DNA from: Izhakiella australiensis
GTDB taxonomy: Bacteria; Pseudomonadota; Gammaproteobacteria; Enterobacterales; Enterobacteriaceae
DNA: 64,000 bases
Reading direction: 5' to 3'
Assembly: GCF_002006995.1 (NCBI RefSeq)
Contig: NZ_MRUL01000015.1
Location: 1 to 64,000 of the forward strand
Part shown: one piece after another, positions 32,739 to 42,524 of the stretch
How positions within the stretch are numbered: position 1 is the stretch's first letter
Layout of the letters: every line of letters begins with the position of its first letter
Position numbers and translations under genes: made by a program
The notes under the pieces: generated by a model
Databases searched by the model: none
The model's input: only the letters and a program-made list of their open reading frames with translations
Told to the model about the DNA's origin: nothing

Positions 32739-34754
32739 TCAGTGTGATGTTACGCTGACCGGGATGGGTAAAAAACGCGCAGTGAAGCTATTAATGGGTA
32801 GCGGTTCCGAATAAAGATAGCCCTGGCCGATATGAATGCCGCGCGCCAGTAGCCAGTCGCGCTGTGTTTCCGTTTCAACGCCCTCTGCCACCACGTCGAT
32901 AGTAATAATTTCAGCAATCGCGGCCACAATGCGCACCATGGCGTCATCTTCCGGCAGGCCTGCAACAAAGCTGCGATCCATTTTTAGCTTACTGATCGGC
33001 AAGTCTTTGAACTGCTGTAGCCAGTTGAGGTTGGCATAGCCCATGCCGAAATCATCCAGCGCCACCGGAATTCCCGCTTCACGTAATTTTTGCAGCAGCT
33101 GGAGCGCCTGATCCGGCTCGCCGACCTGGGCGGTCTCCGTTAGCTCCAGCACCAGACTGCCCGGTTTGATGTGATACTGGCTGAGCAGATCTCGCAGGTG
33201 GCTGACCATCGCTGCATCCCGCAGCTGGATAGCTGAAAGATTGACGCTTAGTGGCAGGTCGATGCCGCATTTTTGCCAGTCGGCCAGCAGGCGGCATGAT
33301 TCTTCCAGCACCCAGCGTCCCAGCGGGTTGATGACCCCAAGCTGTTCGGCGTTAGCGATAAGATCTTCCGGTAAGCTCCAGCTGCCATCGGGCTGGCACA
33401 TGCGCAGCAGCGCTTCCGCGCCCACCATCTTACCGCTGTTCATATCGATTTGCGGCTGTAGAAACAGCGCAAAGCTTTCTTCTTCCAGCCCCTGCAAAAT
33501 GTCATGCTCCTGAGTCAGACGACGCTGCGCACGTTCGGTCATGGATGGCTCGAAGAACATTATCTGGTTCTTGCCGCGGTGATGGGCGGACATCATGGCA
33601 GACGAGGCGCGGCTTAGCAGCTCTTCGCCATGCTGAGTTTCTTTTTCACGCAGGGAAATACCCATGCTGGTTACCGGGCGTAGCTGGAGCTGCTCAAGGG
33701 TAACCGGCTGGGTGAGCTTCTGCATCAGGTTGCGGGCCAGGCGCATGGCGCGAAACAGATTGCTGGCGCGCTTTACCAACAAGGCGAAGTCGCTGTTGCT
33801 GATCTGAGCCAGTACGCTGTGCTCGTCAATGCATGCGCGGATACGATCAACCTGGGTCATCAGCAGCATATTGCGCTGATCTTCCGTTACGATGCCGTTC
33901 GTTTCCTGTAACGTTTCCATCCGTAGCACGATGATGGCTAACGGCGCGGTATTTTTTACCGATTTTAATTGCTGCTCGACCAACGCCAGAAACAAAGCCT
34001 TATTCGGTAATCCCGTCAGAGCGTAATGGGTCGTAAGGCGGCTCATTTCATCGTAGATATTGCCCAGCGTTTGCTGGTTGTAATTGTAATTCAGGATCAG
34101 CTGGCCCAGTTCATCATCGCGATGATTTGGGGGAAGGGGCAGCTGGTGAGCAATCAGATCCTGCGGCGTAAGGGCATCAAGCTCAAGCGCCAGGCGGCGC
34201 AGCGGTCGTACGATCAGCCGGTTGATGCACCAGCTGATTGCCACGGTCAGCATCAGAGCCAGTAGCAGATAAGCAATCAGCATGGTGGCAACCGTTGCGC
34301 GAATAAACTGGTAAACGCGCGCCGAGTCGGCCTGCAGGACCAGCGATGCCAGCGGTCCGGGCAGCGCGCGCTCCGGGGAGTAGAGCGGGACGCTGATGGT
34401 AACGGGCAGATCAAACAGTTGAGCGATCAGCGCCGGCACCGGCTTCTCTACGGCGAATTCACTGTGCAATGCGGGAATATCGTTAGGCAGGACGATATCG
34501 GCGCGGGCGATCACGCCGGCGGGTTTGAGGGTTGCCAGAATACGTTCAACCTGAGGAATATCTGCTTTCAGCACCGCTTCAGATAATGGCTGACGAATCG
34601 TGTGGGCGACGTTCTCCATCTGCTGGGCGTAGTCGATCCTGCGCTGCTGCACAAAGTGGAAAAGCTGGAGCAAAATAAACAGGCTTACGATAACCAGCGT
34701 AACCGCAGAAACCGTTGCCATTTGTTTAATCGTCAGGGATCGGGTAACGCGCAA
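32739..34754 (-). CDS. pdeK: Membrane-bound GGDEF-EAL protein PdeK (YhjK/HmsP-like phosphodiesterase)
   Basis: A 671-residue regulator: N-terminal TM helix (MATVSAVTLVIVSLFILLQLF), periplasmic sensor region, second TM (TMLIAYLLLALMLTVAISW), HAMP-like linker (NRLIVRPLRRLALELDAL), degenerate GGDEF domain and EAL domain. The GGDEF site is replaced by NSDFALL, so cyclase activity is unlikely. The EAL site is intact (GAEALLRM, NLSAIQL, ELTET, DDFGMGYANL, KMDRSF, EGVET), so it probably hydrolyses c-di-GMP. I chose the TTG start at 34754: CGGAGG lies 6 bases upstream and the resulting MRVTRSLTIKQM matches the E. coli YhjK start. A role in biofilm control, as for Yersinia HmsP, is likely. Confidence 0.92.
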   Translation of the reverse strand: MRVTRSLTIKQMATVSAVTLVIVSLFILLQLFHFVQQRRIDYAQQMENVAHTIRQPLSEAVLKADIPQVERILATLKPAGVIARADIVLPNDIPALHSEFAVEKPVPALIAQLFDLPVTISVPLYSPERALPGPLASLVLQADSARVYQFIRATVATMLIAYLLLALMLTVAISWCINRLIVRPLRRLALELDALTPQDLIAHQLPLPPNHRDDELGQLILNYNYNQQTLGNIYDEMSRLTTHYALTGLPNKALFLALVEQQLKSVKNTAPLAIIVLRMETLQETNGIVTEDQRNMLLMTQVDRIRACIDEHSVLAQISNSDFALLVKRASNLFRAMRLARNLMQKLTQPVTLEQLQLRPVTSMGISLREKETQHGEELLSRASSAMMSAHHRGKNQIMFFEPSMTERAQRRLTQEHDILQGLEEESFALFLQPQIDMNSGKMVGAEALLRMCQPDGSWSLPEDLIANAEQLGVINPLGRWVLEESCRLLADWQKCGIDLPLSVNLSAIQLRDAAMVSHLRDLLSQYHIKPGSLVLELTETAQVGEPDQALQLLQKLREAGIPVALDDFGMGYANLNWLQQFKDLPISKLKMDRSFVAGLPEDDAMVRIVAAIAEIITIDVVAEGVETETQRDWLLARGIHIGQGYLYSEPLPINSFTARFLPIPVSVTSH

Positions 34755-35089
34755 TACTGGCCTCCGAATCGCCAATACCTGTCAGGCTATCGTGCTAATG
34801 AGTTTGCACAGAGTATATATGAATCCGGCGGCGCAGTGGCCTGCGTTTCTGACGCCGTGTCCTTTCATAAGGTTTTCATCACTTTATCCCGAATCACCCT
34901 CATCAGATAGCGTGAAAGTGTGATCAGATTCAAAAAAAATTGTCTGAAAAGGCGCGCGGGTGTATATTTTTTTGCGTTTTTAAAACTTTTTTTAATTGGA
35001 TGACGCGGTCATGCGAAAAATACTCAGCTATATCTTCCATTGCTATGTCGAAGCTTTTAAGCACGTTCCTCCCGGCGCCATGCACTGAG
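34755..35089. other. Intergenic region between the LysR gene and pdeK
   Basis: About 335 bp with no supportable gene. It is AT-rich around 34930-35000, with runs of A and T. It should contain the pdeK promoter and the 3' end of the LysR transcript. No clear intrinsic terminator or consensus promoter could be assigned. Confidence 0.45.
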
Positions 35090-35995
35090 CTACTTCCCCG
35101 GATGCGGAAAGGCCAGCGCCATGCGTGCGCTGACCCATTCAACGAATACCGCTACCCGGGAAGATAAGTGCCGTTTCTGCGGATAAAGCAGCGAAACCGG
35201 CATTGGCTCAGGAGGCAGCTGCGGCAGGATTTCGCGTAATACTCCGCTGCTCAGCGCCTTTTCCACCCGATAGCGCGGTACCTGAGCAATCCCCATCCCC
35301 GCTTCAGCCGCCCCAGTATAAAGGTCGGCACCGTCGACGGCTATTTTGCCGGGCAGAGAAACCGTGCGCTGGATTTTTCCTTCATAAAATATCAGCGGCA
35401 TTGCCTGGCCGGTGGCGCTGGAAATGTAGCTGACGGCAAAATGCCCTTGCAGATCGGCCAGCGTTTTTGGTTCGCCGTAACGGGCCAGATATTCCGGGCT
35501 GGCGACGGTAACCTCTGGCATCAGCGCAACGCGGCGCGCTACCAGGGTCGAGTCCTGTAAGTTTCCCGCCCGTAATACGCAGTGAAAACCTTCGCGCACA
35601 ATGTCCACCAGGCGATCGCTATCGCTTATGTGCAGGGTAATTTCAGGGTAGCGTCGCGTGAATTCACCGATCGCCGGCATGATGAAGTGTTGTGCCAGGG
35701 TGCGCTGCATATTTACCCGCAACAGGCCTTTCGGTTTGGAGGGGCGGAACTGTCCTTCGGCTTCTTCTATATCTGCCAGCAGCCTGATGCTGCTTTGATA
35801 AAACTGCTGCCCATCGCTGGTTAACTGCACGGTGCGCGTGGTGCGCTCCAGCAAACGCGTGCCGAGGCGCGATTCCAGTTTCTTGATCATGTTGGTCACG
35901 GTTGCCCGTGGGATCATCAAGTCCTGCGCGGCGCGGGTAAAACTGCCGCGCTCCGCAATGCGGACAAAGATCTGCATTTCCTGAAAGCGGTCCAT
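35090..35995 (-). CDS. LysR-family transcriptional regulator, divergent from an SDR gene
   Basis: A 301-residue LysR protein: winged HTH (MDRFQEMQIFVRIAERGSFTRAAQDLMIPRATVTNMIKKLESRLG) and an effector domain from GLLRVNMQRTLAQHF. The sequence character is that of the DmlR/AaeR-like (PA0477/CrgA) subgroup. It is transcribed divergently from the SDR gene at 36107 across 111 bp that contain a long imperfect palindrome, the usual arrangement for a LysR regulator and its target oxidoreductase. The inducer is unknown. Confidence 0.9.
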   Translation of the reverse strand: MDRFQEMQIFVRIAERGSFTRAAQDLMIPRATVTNMIKKLESRLGTRLLERTTRTVQLTSDGQQFYQSSIRLLADIEEAEGQFRPSKPKGLLRVNMQRTLAQHFIMPAIGEFTRRYPEITLHISDSDRLVDIVREGFHCVLRAGNLQDSTLVARRVALMPEVTVASPEYLARYGEPKTLADLQGHFAVSYISSATGQAMPLIFYEGKIQRTVSLPGKIAVDGADLYTGAAEAGMGIAQVPRYRVEKALSSGVLREILPQLPPEPMPVSLLYPQKRHLSSRVAVFVEWVSARMALAFPHPGK

Positions 35996-36025
35996 CTTTA
36001 TGTCTATTGTTAATCAAAATGGAAT

Positions 36026-36055
36026 AAAGATGATTATTAGTCGGTAATTATCTTT
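36026..36055. promoter_or_regulatory. Candidate LysR operator between divergent LysR and SDR genes
   Basis: AAAGATGATTA and TAATTATCTTT form an 11-bp inverted repeat with one mismatch around an 8-bp spacer. It sits in the middle of the divergent intergenic region, where a LysR-type regulator would bind. Confidence 0.55.
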
Positions 36056-36106
36056 AACGCAATATCAATCATAGTAAAGCGACAGAATAAAACTGAGGAT
36101 AAAGCG

Positions 36107-36844
36107 ATGTCTGATACAGCTAAGGTTGCAATTGTTACCGGTGGTTCGCGTGGAATAGGCGCAGCCATCGCGGTGGAAATGGCGAAGGCCGGCTTCGATG
36201 TACTGGTGAACTATGCCAGTAATCAGGCGGAGGCGGTTAAGGTTCAGCAGCAAATTATCGGGCTGGGCCGCAGGTCGGTTATCTTTCAGGGAAATGTGGC
36301 GGAGTCAGCCGACGTTAAGGCTATGTTTGACTACGCAGAGCAGGAGCTGAGTAAGGTGCATACGGTGATTAACAGCGCAGGCGTTCTGAAAACCCTGCCG
36401 CTGCTTGAGCACAGCGACGAGTTGTTTACACGCACTTTTGCAATCAATACCCAGGGAAGTTTCAACGTGATGCGGGAAGCCGGTAAGCGTCTGGAAGACG
36501 GCGGGCGGATTATTATGCTTTCTACCACCGCTATCAGAGCAAAGATGCCGGGTTATGCCATCTACAACGCGTCAAAGGCGGCGGTGGAAGCGCTGGTAGC
36601 GACCTATGCGAAAGAGCTGCGCGGCCGGGCGATAACGGTTAATGCCGTGGCGCCCGGGCCGGTTGCCACCGAGCTGTTCTTTGCCGGTAAAAGCGAGCAG
36701 CTTATTCAACAAATGGCCAACCTGTCGCCGTTAGAGCGCCTCGGTGAGCCGCAGGATATTGCCGGGCTGGTGGCTTTCCTGGCAGGCGAGCAGGGCGGTT
36801 GGATCAATGGTCAGACGGTATGCGCTAACGGCGGCATTGCCTGA
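36107..36844 (+). CDS. Classical SDR oxidoreductase (3-oxoacyl-ACP-reductase-like)
   Basis: A 245-residue short-chain dehydrogenase with intact motifs: cofactor TGGSRGIG, NSAG, catalytic Ser in LSTTAI, YNASK (Tyr and Lys), and the PG turn after NAVAPGPVATELF. The product is cytoplasmic. The start has GAGGAT 8 bases upstream. Its substrate is not evident; many LysR-linked SDRs reduce small aldehydes/ketones or quinones. It is divergent from a LysR gene that probably regulates it. Confidence 0.9.
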   Translation: MSDTAKVAIVTGGSRGIGAAIAVEMAKAGFDVLVNYASNQAEAVKVQQQIIGLGRRSVIFQGNVAESADVKAMFDYAEQELSKVHTVINSAGVLKTLPLLEHSDELFTRTFAINTQGSFNVMREAGKRLEDGGRIIMLSTTAIRAKMPGYAIYNASKAAVEALVATYAKELRGRAITVNAVAPGPVATELFFAGKSEQLIQQMANLSPLERLGEPQDIAGLVAFLAGEQGGWINGQTVCANGGIA

Positions 36845-37105
36845 TTTGCTATGCAGGCCGGCCTGCCGGCCTGCGATTGCGCATCAATTTCAGGCAGGTG
36901 AGGTGATAATAAAAACATCGCCCTTTGCCTGAGCAGCGTGGCCCGCATCCGTTTGGCGGCTTTTTATGGCGATTCAGGAAGATAAACCGAAGCGGCAAGG
37001 CTGGGAAAATTCGTATTTTGCTGGCTATCCTTTACCGGTATCGTCTGATACCGGATAACAATTTATGCTGCTTATTATTTCTTTTTTATCTTTTTGAGGA
37101 AGCGT

Positions 37106-37651
37106 ATGAAAAGCAAGTTTGCACCGTCACAAATTGCGTTGCACTGGCTGGTTTTTATCCTTGTCGCTATTGCCTATACCACCATTGAATTACGCGGTTA
37201 TGCTGGCCGGGGTACTGCCTTGCGCGCGCTGATGATTGGCACCCACTTTAGCTGCGGTGCGGCGGTGCTGGCGCTGATGCTGACCCGCATATTCCTACGC
37301 CTGAAGCATCCGCAGCCCGCGATTACGCCACCGCCGCCCAGCTGGCAGCTCTGGCTGGCTAAGCTGGTGCACTGGCTGATCTACCTGCTATTCATCACCC
37401 TGCCGGTGCTCGGATTAACCTCGCGCTATCTGCGCGGCGCTGACTGGGCGCTGTTTGGTATTGCTATGCCGACGGCTAACCCCGGGGGTGGCGATGTCGC
37501 CGGCGATATCATTGACTGGCATAAAACGCTGGCGCCGCTTGGCTACTGGCTGATTGGACTGCATGCGGCGGCGGCGCTATTTCATCACTATTTTATCAAA
37601 GACAACACCCTGCTGCGTATGATGCCCGCCCGGCGTAACGACGCAGACTAA
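37106..37651 (+). CDS. cybB: Cytochrome b561 (CybB)
   Basis: A 181-residue, four-TM diheme b-type cytochrome of the inner membrane (superoxide:ubiquinone oxidoreductase in E. coli). Haem-ligand histidines are visible: IALHWLVF (TM1), IGTHFSCGAAVL (TM2), and LIGLHAAAALFHHYF (last TM). The ending DNTLLRMMPARR matches E. coli CybB. I chose ATG 37106 because GAGGA lies 6 bases upstream. The stop is one base from the convergent SRPBCC gene stop, so the two transcripts overlap at their ends. Confidence 0.93.
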   Translation: MKSKFAPSQIALHWLVFILVAIAYTTIELRGYAGRGTALRALMIGTHFSCGAAVLALMLTRIFLRLKHPQPAITPPPPSWQLWLAKLVHWLIYLLFITLPVLGLTSRYLRGADWALFGIAMPTANPGGGDVAGDIIDWHKTLAPLGYWLIGLHAAAALFHHYFIKDNTLLRMMPARRNDAD

Positions 37652-37652
37652 T

Positions 37653-38048
37653 TCAGCCGGTCATCAGCTGATTCAGCGTTTGCAGGTCGCGCTCTACCGC
37701 CGCGATATCTTCAGCAAAGTGGGCTTCTGATGTCAGGCTGTCGCAGAACAGGGTGATCATCACCTGAGCACCCTGTTCGTTGGCGATAATGCGCATTGGC
37801 ACATAAACCTCTTTGCCCAGCCCGCTATCGACGTAGTGATCCATGATGCCGTAAGGGTTGTGATCGGTGAAGCGGATAAGCACTTCGCCCGCCGGTCCGC
37901 TGGTTTTCCAGCGCTCTCCTTGCGGCGACATCTCGCTCTGGCTTAGTCCAGCGGCCCAGCGGGGGAAAAACGTTGGTTTCCAGATCGTTTCATAGAGATC
38001 GACCCAGTTTCTGGCAATAGTTTGCGTGACGACATGTGAGGGCAGCAT
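37653..38048 (-). CDS. SRPBCC/START-like small protein of unknown function
   Basis: A 131-residue protein with the profile of a small SRPBCC (polyketide-cyclase/START-like) fold. It has an initial strand plus helices (MLPSHVVTQTIARNWVDLYETIW), a central sheet (GEVLIRFTDHNPYGIMDHYVD, VPMRIIANEQGAQVMITLFC) and a long C-terminal helix (AEDIAAVERDLQTLNQLM). Such folds bind hydrophobic ligands in a deep cavity. No catalytic residues can be assigned. It lies downstream of an acyltransferase gene on the same strand but is separated from it by a strong terminator, so it is probably transcribed on its own. Confidence 0.75.
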   Translation of the reverse strand: MLPSHVVTQTIARNWVDLYETIWKPTFFPRWAAGLSQSEMSPQGERWKTSGPAGEVLIRFTDHNPYGIMDHYVDSGLGKEVYVPMRIIANEQGAQVMITLFCDSLTSEAHFAEDIAAVERDLQTLNQLMTG

Positions 38049-38063
38049 CCGGCCTCCGGCTAA

Positions 38064-38099
38064 ATAAAAAGGCAGCTGTTGTTATAACAAACTGCCTTT
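38064..38099 (-). terminator. Intrinsic terminator after the acyltransferase gene
   Basis: On the minus strand AAAGGCAG...CTGCCTTT pairs around a TTGTTATAACAA-containing loop and is followed by TTTTTATTTA. The A-rich mirror side could also terminate rightward transcripts. Confidence 0.85.
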
Positions 38100-38120
38100 G
38101 CCGGCGCAAAATCCGGCGCG

Positions 38121-39146
38121 TTACGCCGCTTCCGGTCGCGATGCCGGACTGACGAATCTTTTTATGCCATCAAAGATGCCGCCAAGCACGACGCTGGTAA
38201 TCCAGCTCAGGGCAATCAGCAGCGCATAAATCGCCAGCGTGTAGTGCGGAGAGTAGACGATCGGCTGAATAAAGTAATAGCAATAGAATGAGTGCGTTAG
38301 CCACATAAAGCCGGAGCGATTGCCGAGAGAATAAAATATTCGCCGCGGCGCTTGTGGTAGCACGTTATGCAGCTGAATTAAGCAAAAGGCCAGCAGCGGT
38401 ACTATCAGACAAAGGGAGACGAAGAAATATTTAGTCAGGCCATAGCCAATAACCACAATCGCGGCAATACACAGCGGCGTCAGCAGGCGATTGCTGATGC
38501 CGTGCCGTTCCAGCCAGGCATTAATCTGCGTGCCGTGGCGCCCTAACATCAGGCCGCTGGTTAACGGCAATATCCAGATCAGGTAGGCGATAATATCCTT
38601 CAGATACCAGGCCTGGAAGTTATGCCAGTACAGGCGTGTGCCCACCACTGAGGCAACCAGCGACATTGCCAGCAACGGCAGCGGCGGAATTTTCAGTAGC
38701 AGCGGGTAAGAGAACAGGTAGGCAACGTAGAGAAAGAGAAACCACCATTCCAGATTCCAGCTGGTGTCCAACCCGCTTAAGTTAAGCAGCAGCGACTGCA
38801 GGCTCAGGGTATAGCGTCCGTCACCGTTAAAAAACAGCATGCCGATGGGGACAAACAGCAGCGCCACCAGCCAGGCCTGGCTGTATATCGAAACGGCTTT
38901 TTTGCTCAAATCTTTTGGCCCTTTGCGCTTACTGAATGCAAAGCCGTAGCCGGACAGAAACAAGAAGATCGGAACGCAAATTTTGCAGTACTGGGCGATA
39001 TTTAATTCAAAATTTATCTGCTGGCTCAGTGGGATAATCACAATGCTGGGATCGATGCGGTTCGGGAAAGCAAAAAGATGATGAAACAGCATCATCAAAA
39101 TCGCCATCCCCTTAATAAAAGCGGTTTGTTCCCGTGTAATGGTCAT
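38121..39146 (-). CDS. Inner-membrane acyltransferase (acyltransferase family 3)
   Basis: A 341-residue polytopic protein (about ten TM helices) with the family 3 N-terminal motif FIKGMAILMMLFHHLFAFP, containing the catalytic-type His pair, and FLFLSGYGFAFSKRKG after the next helix. Members of this family O-acetylate (or O-succinylate) surface polysaccharides, osmoregulated glucans or antibiotics. Its target here is unknown; the nearest surface-glycan genes (wec operon, 5 kb away) are only weak circumstantial support. Ends in a strong terminator. Confidence 0.85.
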   Translation of the reverse strand: MTITREQTAFIKGMAILMMLFHHLFAFPNRIDPSIVIIPLSQQINFELNIAQYCKICVPIFLFLSGYGFAFSKRKGPKDLSKKAVSIYSQAWLVALLFVPIGMLFFNGDGRYTLSLQSLLLNLSGLDTSWNLEWWFLFLYVAYLFSYPLLLKIPPLPLLAMSLVASVVGTRLYWHNFQAWYLKDIIAYLIWILPLTSGLMLGRHGTQINAWLERHGISNRLLTPLCIAAIVVIGYGLTKYFFVSLCLIVPLLAFCLIQLHNVLPQAPRRIFYSLGNRSGFMWLTHSFYCYYFIQPIVYSPHYTLAIYALLIALSWITSVVLGGIFDGIKRFVSPASRPEAA

Positions 39147-39278
39147 TGTTTTCCCCCTGATAGTCGCTACGACTATAGGGAGCGAGAAGCGTCAACAAAA
39201 GTAAATTATGCGGTTTAAACCGCAAATCAGATTATACCGAAGAGCCGGCAATTCGCTGATGGCAAGCGATGAAAATTT

Positions 39279-40766
39279 TCAGGCGATGGTGAGCGGCCAG
39301 TGGACATAGGACTGATAATGACTTTCCTGATCCAGCAGCTCCTTGCGCAGCGGATGCGCCTCCAGCCAGCCGGCTGGCAGAGTCAGGTGAAGCGCGTCGT
39401 CATCCGCCAGCAGGCGGACGGCGGGCAGCGTGTCATCGTGGCGCCGACTGGCGAAGATAATCGCCAGTCGCAGCAGGCGGCAAAGCCGCTCCGCCAGCCG
39501 TAGCGGAATAGCGTTTTGCTGGCCGAGCTGCGCCAGATCGATATTACCGCTTTGATTTTGCAGCAGGGTGGCTAACAGATTTTTTTGTGCGGGGGTGAAA
39601 CCGGGAAGGTCGAGATGGCGAATAAGATAGGCGGCGTGCTGGGGGGCTTGTCTAAAATCGACGCTCAGGCCAATTTCGTGAGCAAGACAGGCGCTTTCCA
39701 GTAACAGCCGACAGCGTTCATCCAGCTTCCAGCGTTCACTGACCTGCTGCATAAAGCTGAGGGCCAGTTGGCGAACGCGCTCAGCCTGCGTCACGTCTAT
39801 ATTAAATCGCCGCTGTACGCTGCTTAAGGTGCGTAGTCTGACGTCGCGATCGACCGGCAGGTGCAGCATGCCATAGACTAAGCCCTCGCGCAGCGCGCCG
39901 CCTGCCAGCGTCATGCCGTCGATTTGTAGCTCTTCGAAGATCGCGATCAGAATCGACAGGCCGCTGGGAAATACCAGCGCGCGTTCCAGCGTCAGCCCCT
40001 CGATTTCCAGTTCTTCCAGCTTATCGCATTGAATGGCGCGCTGTTTCAGCTGCTGCAGCTTGCTCAGGGTGATGCGCTCATCCATTCCCTGCGCCACCAT
40101 GATTTCCTGCAACGCCTGCACGGTACCGGAGGCGCCGACGCAGGTTTCCCAGCCTTGCTGGCGAAGGATATCCGCCACCGGGCGCAGCATTGCCCGCGCC
40201 GCCTGTTCGGCCTGCTCAAAATTGTTCTGCCCCAGACGACGATCGGAAAAGTAGCGTTCCAGCCAGGTGACGCAGCCCATGGAGAGACTGAACAGCGAGG
40301 TGGTCAGAGAACCCGATCCGGTAACCAGCTCGGTGCTGCCGCCGCCGATATCGACAACCAGACGCTTATCGGAACCGCCGGTGGTGTGGGCGACGCCGTG
40401 ATAAATCAGTCGGGCTTCTTCTTCGCCGCTAATCACGTTCACCGCACAGCCCAGAATCTGCTGCGCTTTTTCAAGGAAAGCCCCGGCATTAGCGGCAATA
40501 CGTAATGTGGCGGTTGCCACTACGCGGATTTGCTGCGGGGGAATGTCCTGTAGCTGCTCTGAAAACAAACGCAAGCACTGCCATCCCCGGTTCATCGCGT
40601 CGTCTGAGAGCTGATAAGTGCTGTGGTCGAGACCTGCGGCAAGGCGCACTTTCCGCTTAATACGCGCGACTGTCTGGATGGTGCCGGACACTTCCCGCAC
40701 CACCAGCATATGAAAACTGTTCGAACCCAGATCTATCGCGGCATAAAGAGAAGAAGAGCTTAGCAT
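39279..40766 (-). CDS. gppA: Guanosine-5'-triphosphate,3'-diphosphate pyrophosphatase GppA
   Basis: Converts pppGpp to ppGpp and hydrolyses polyphosphate. The 495-residue ASKHA-fold protein has phosphate-binding motifs [17 protein letters not shown] and [14 protein letters not shown], conserved [19 protein letters not shown], and a C-terminal HD-like region ([19 protein letters not shown]). Very close to E. coli GppA. I chose ATG 40766 ([14 protein letters not shown]), which sits 7 bp after the rhlB stop. The rhlB-gppA operon arrangement is as in E. coli. Confidence 0.96.
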   Translation of the reverse strand: MLSSSSLYAAIDLGSNSFHMLVVREVSGTIQTVARIKRKVRLAAGLDHSTYQLSDDAMNRGWQCLRLFSEQLQDIPPQQIRVVATATLRIAANAGAFLEKAQQILGCAVNVISGEEEARLIYHGVAHTTGGSDKRLVVDIGGGSTELVTGSGSLTTSLFSLSMGCVTWLERYFSDRRLGQNNFEQAEQAARAMLRPVADILRQQGWETCVGASGTVQALQEIMVAQGMDERITLSKLQQLKQRAIQCDKLEELEIEGLTLERALVFPSGLSILIAIFEELQIDGMTLAGGALREGLVYGMLHLPVDRDVRLRTLSSVQRRFNIDVTQAERVRQLALSFMQQVSERWKLDERCRLLLESACLAHEIGLSVDFRQAPQHAAYLIRHLDLPGFTPAQKNLLATLLQNQSGNIDLAQLGQQNAIPLRLAERLCRLLRLAIIFASRRHDDTLPAVRLLADDDALHLTLPAGWLEAHPLRKELLDQESHYQSYVHWPLTIA

Positions 40767-40773
40767 GAAACCG

Positions 40774-42063
40774 TTAACCTGAGCGTTTGCGATTATTACG
40801 CGGTGCGCCGCCACGGCGATTGTTGCCACCGCGACGAGGACCGTTTCCGCCCGGACGGCTGCGGCTTAAGCGTTTTGCCGGCGGCAGATCCTCCAGCAGC
40901 GCATCGCTGTTGTATCGACTGACGGGGATGCCATGACCAATATATTCTTCGATTGCCGGCAGGTTAAGGGCATATTCCTCGCAGGCAAGGCTGATCGAAT
41001 GACCGCTGGCGCCAGCGCGACCGGTACGACCGATGCGATGTACGTAGTCTTCGCGATCGTCCGGCAGGTCATAGTTGAATACATGCGTTACCGCAGGAAT
41101 GTGCAGGCCGCGTGCGGCAACATCTGTTGCCACCAGAATGTCGATATCGCCTTTGGTGAAATCGTCCAGAATGCGCAGACGTTTTTTCTGCGCAACGTCG
41201 CCGGTAAGCAGGCCAACGCGATGACCATCGGCGGCCAGATGGCCCCAGATATCTTCACAGCGGTGCTTCGTATTGGCGAATACGATAGCGCGATCCGGCC
41301 ACTCTTCTTCCAGCAGGGTTTGCAGCAGACGCATCTTCTCTTCGTTTGAAGGATAGAAAAGCTCTTCTTTTATCCGGTGACCGGTTTTCTGCTCCGGCTC
41401 AACTTCCACATATTCGGCGTTGTTCATATGTTCGAACGCCAGTTCGCGTACGCGGAAAGAGAGGGTGGCGGAAAACAGCATATTCAGACGCTGATTGGCG
41501 GCCGGCATGCGCCGGAACAGCCAGCGGATATCTTTGATAAATCCGAGGTCGAACATGCGGTCGGCTTCATCAAGCACCACAACCTGAATTGCGCCGAGGT
41601 TAATATAATTCTGTTTTGCGTAGTCGATTAAACGGCCGGTGGTGCCGATCAGGATGTCAACGCCGCTTTCCAGGACCTTGAGCTGTTTATCATAGCCATC
41701 GCCGCCGTAAGCCAGGCCCAGTTTCAGCCCTGACGTTTTCGCCAGCGGCTCTGCATCAGCATGAATTTGCACCGCCAGTTCCCGCGTAGGCGCCATGATT
41801 AGCGCACGCGGTTGGTTGGTCTGACGGCCTTCAGCGGCAGGGTGAGAGAGAAGATGATGAAACGTTGACGTCAAAAACGCCATTGTTTTGCCGGTTCCTG
41901 TTTGCGCCTGACCCGCAACGTCCCGCCCGGCTAGCGTGAGGGGGAGTGCCAGTGCCTGAATAGGCGTGCAGTTATGAAAGCCTTTGTTTTCAAGGGCTTC
42001 AATCACCGTCGGGTGCAGGGCGAAGTCGGAAAACTTCTGTTCTGTTAAATGTGTTTTGCTCAT
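40774..42063 (-). CDS. rhlB: ATP-dependent RNA helicase RhlB
   Basis: DEAD-box helicase of the RNA degradosome, unwinding RNA for PNPase/RNase E. The 429-residue product has the Q motif ([19 protein letters not shown]), [40 protein letters not shown] and [10 protein letters not shown]. The C-terminal tail is Arg/Gly/Asn-rich, as in E. coli, and contacts RNA. Length is 8 residues more than E. coli (421). Divergent from trxA across 117 bp. Confidence 0.97.
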   Translation of the reverse strand: MSKTHLTEQKFSDFALHPTVIEALENKGFHNCTPIQALALPLTLAGRDVAGQAQTGTGKTMAFLTSTFHHLLSHPAAEGRQTNQPRALIMAPTRELAVQIHADAEPLAKTSGLKLGLAYGGDGYDKQLKVLESGVDILIGTTGRLIDYAKQNYINLGAIQVVVLDEADRMFDLGFIKDIRWLFRRMPAANQRLNMLFSATLSFRVRELAFEHMNNAEYVEVEPEQKTGHRIKEELFYPSNEEKMRLLQTLLEEEWPDRAIVFANTKHRCEDIWGHLAADGHRVGLLTGDVAQKKRLRILDDFTKGDIDILVATDVAARGLHIPAVTHVFNYDLPDDREDYVHRIGRTGRAGASGHSISLACEEYALNLPAIEEYIGHGIPVSRYNSDALLEDLPPAKRLSRSRPGGNGPRRGGNNRRGGAPRNNRKRSG

Positions 42064-42180
42064 AGTGTGGTAGAATATCAGCTTACTATTGCTTTACGAA
42101 AGCGTATCCGTTGAAATAAAGTTATCCTAAGTTGGCAGATTTTACGCCAACCAGCCAGGTTTAATCTTGTGGAGTAAGAC

Positions 42181-42513
42181 ATGAGCAGCGATAAAATCGT
42201 TCATCTGACTGACAGCAGCTTTGAAACTGACGTTCTGAAAGCCGAACGCCCAACGCTGGTAGATTTCTGGGCCGAGTGGTGTGGTCCGTGCAAAATGATT
42301 GCGCCAATCCTTGATGAGATTGCGGAAGAGTACCAGGGGAAACTGACGATTTCTAAGTTGAACATCGATGAAAATCCTGGCACCGCGCCTAAATATGGCA
42401 TCCGTGGTATCCCTACGCTGCTGCTATTTAAGAACGGCGAAGTGGCGGCGACCAAAGTCGGCGCGCTTTCTAAAGGCCAGCTGAAAGAGTTTCTTGACGC
42501 GAATCTGGGCTAA
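42181..42513 (+). CDS. trxA: Thioredoxin 1 (TrxA)
   Basis: Cytoplasmic disulfide reductase, 110 residues, with the active site WCGPC at 33-37, the cis-Pro RGIPTLLLF and the buried Asp (VDFW). It reduces ribonucleotide reductase, PAPS reductase and others via thioredoxin reductase. Nearly identical to E. coli TrxA. GGAG precedes the ATG (TGTGGAGTAAGACATG). Order rhlB/trxA/rho as in E. coli. Confidence 0.98.
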   Translation: MSSDKIVHLTDSSFETDVLKAERPTLVDFWAEWCGPCKMIAPILDEIAEEYQGKLTISKLNIDENPGTAPKYGIRGIPTLLLFKNGEVAATKVGALSKGQLKEFLDANLG

Positions 42514-42524
42514 GTCGATCTGCT

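Noticed and set aside
36845-37105. Possible small gene between the SDR and cybB
   Set aside because: Open frames here lack ribosome sites and one runs into cybB out of frame. Nothing supportable is seen.
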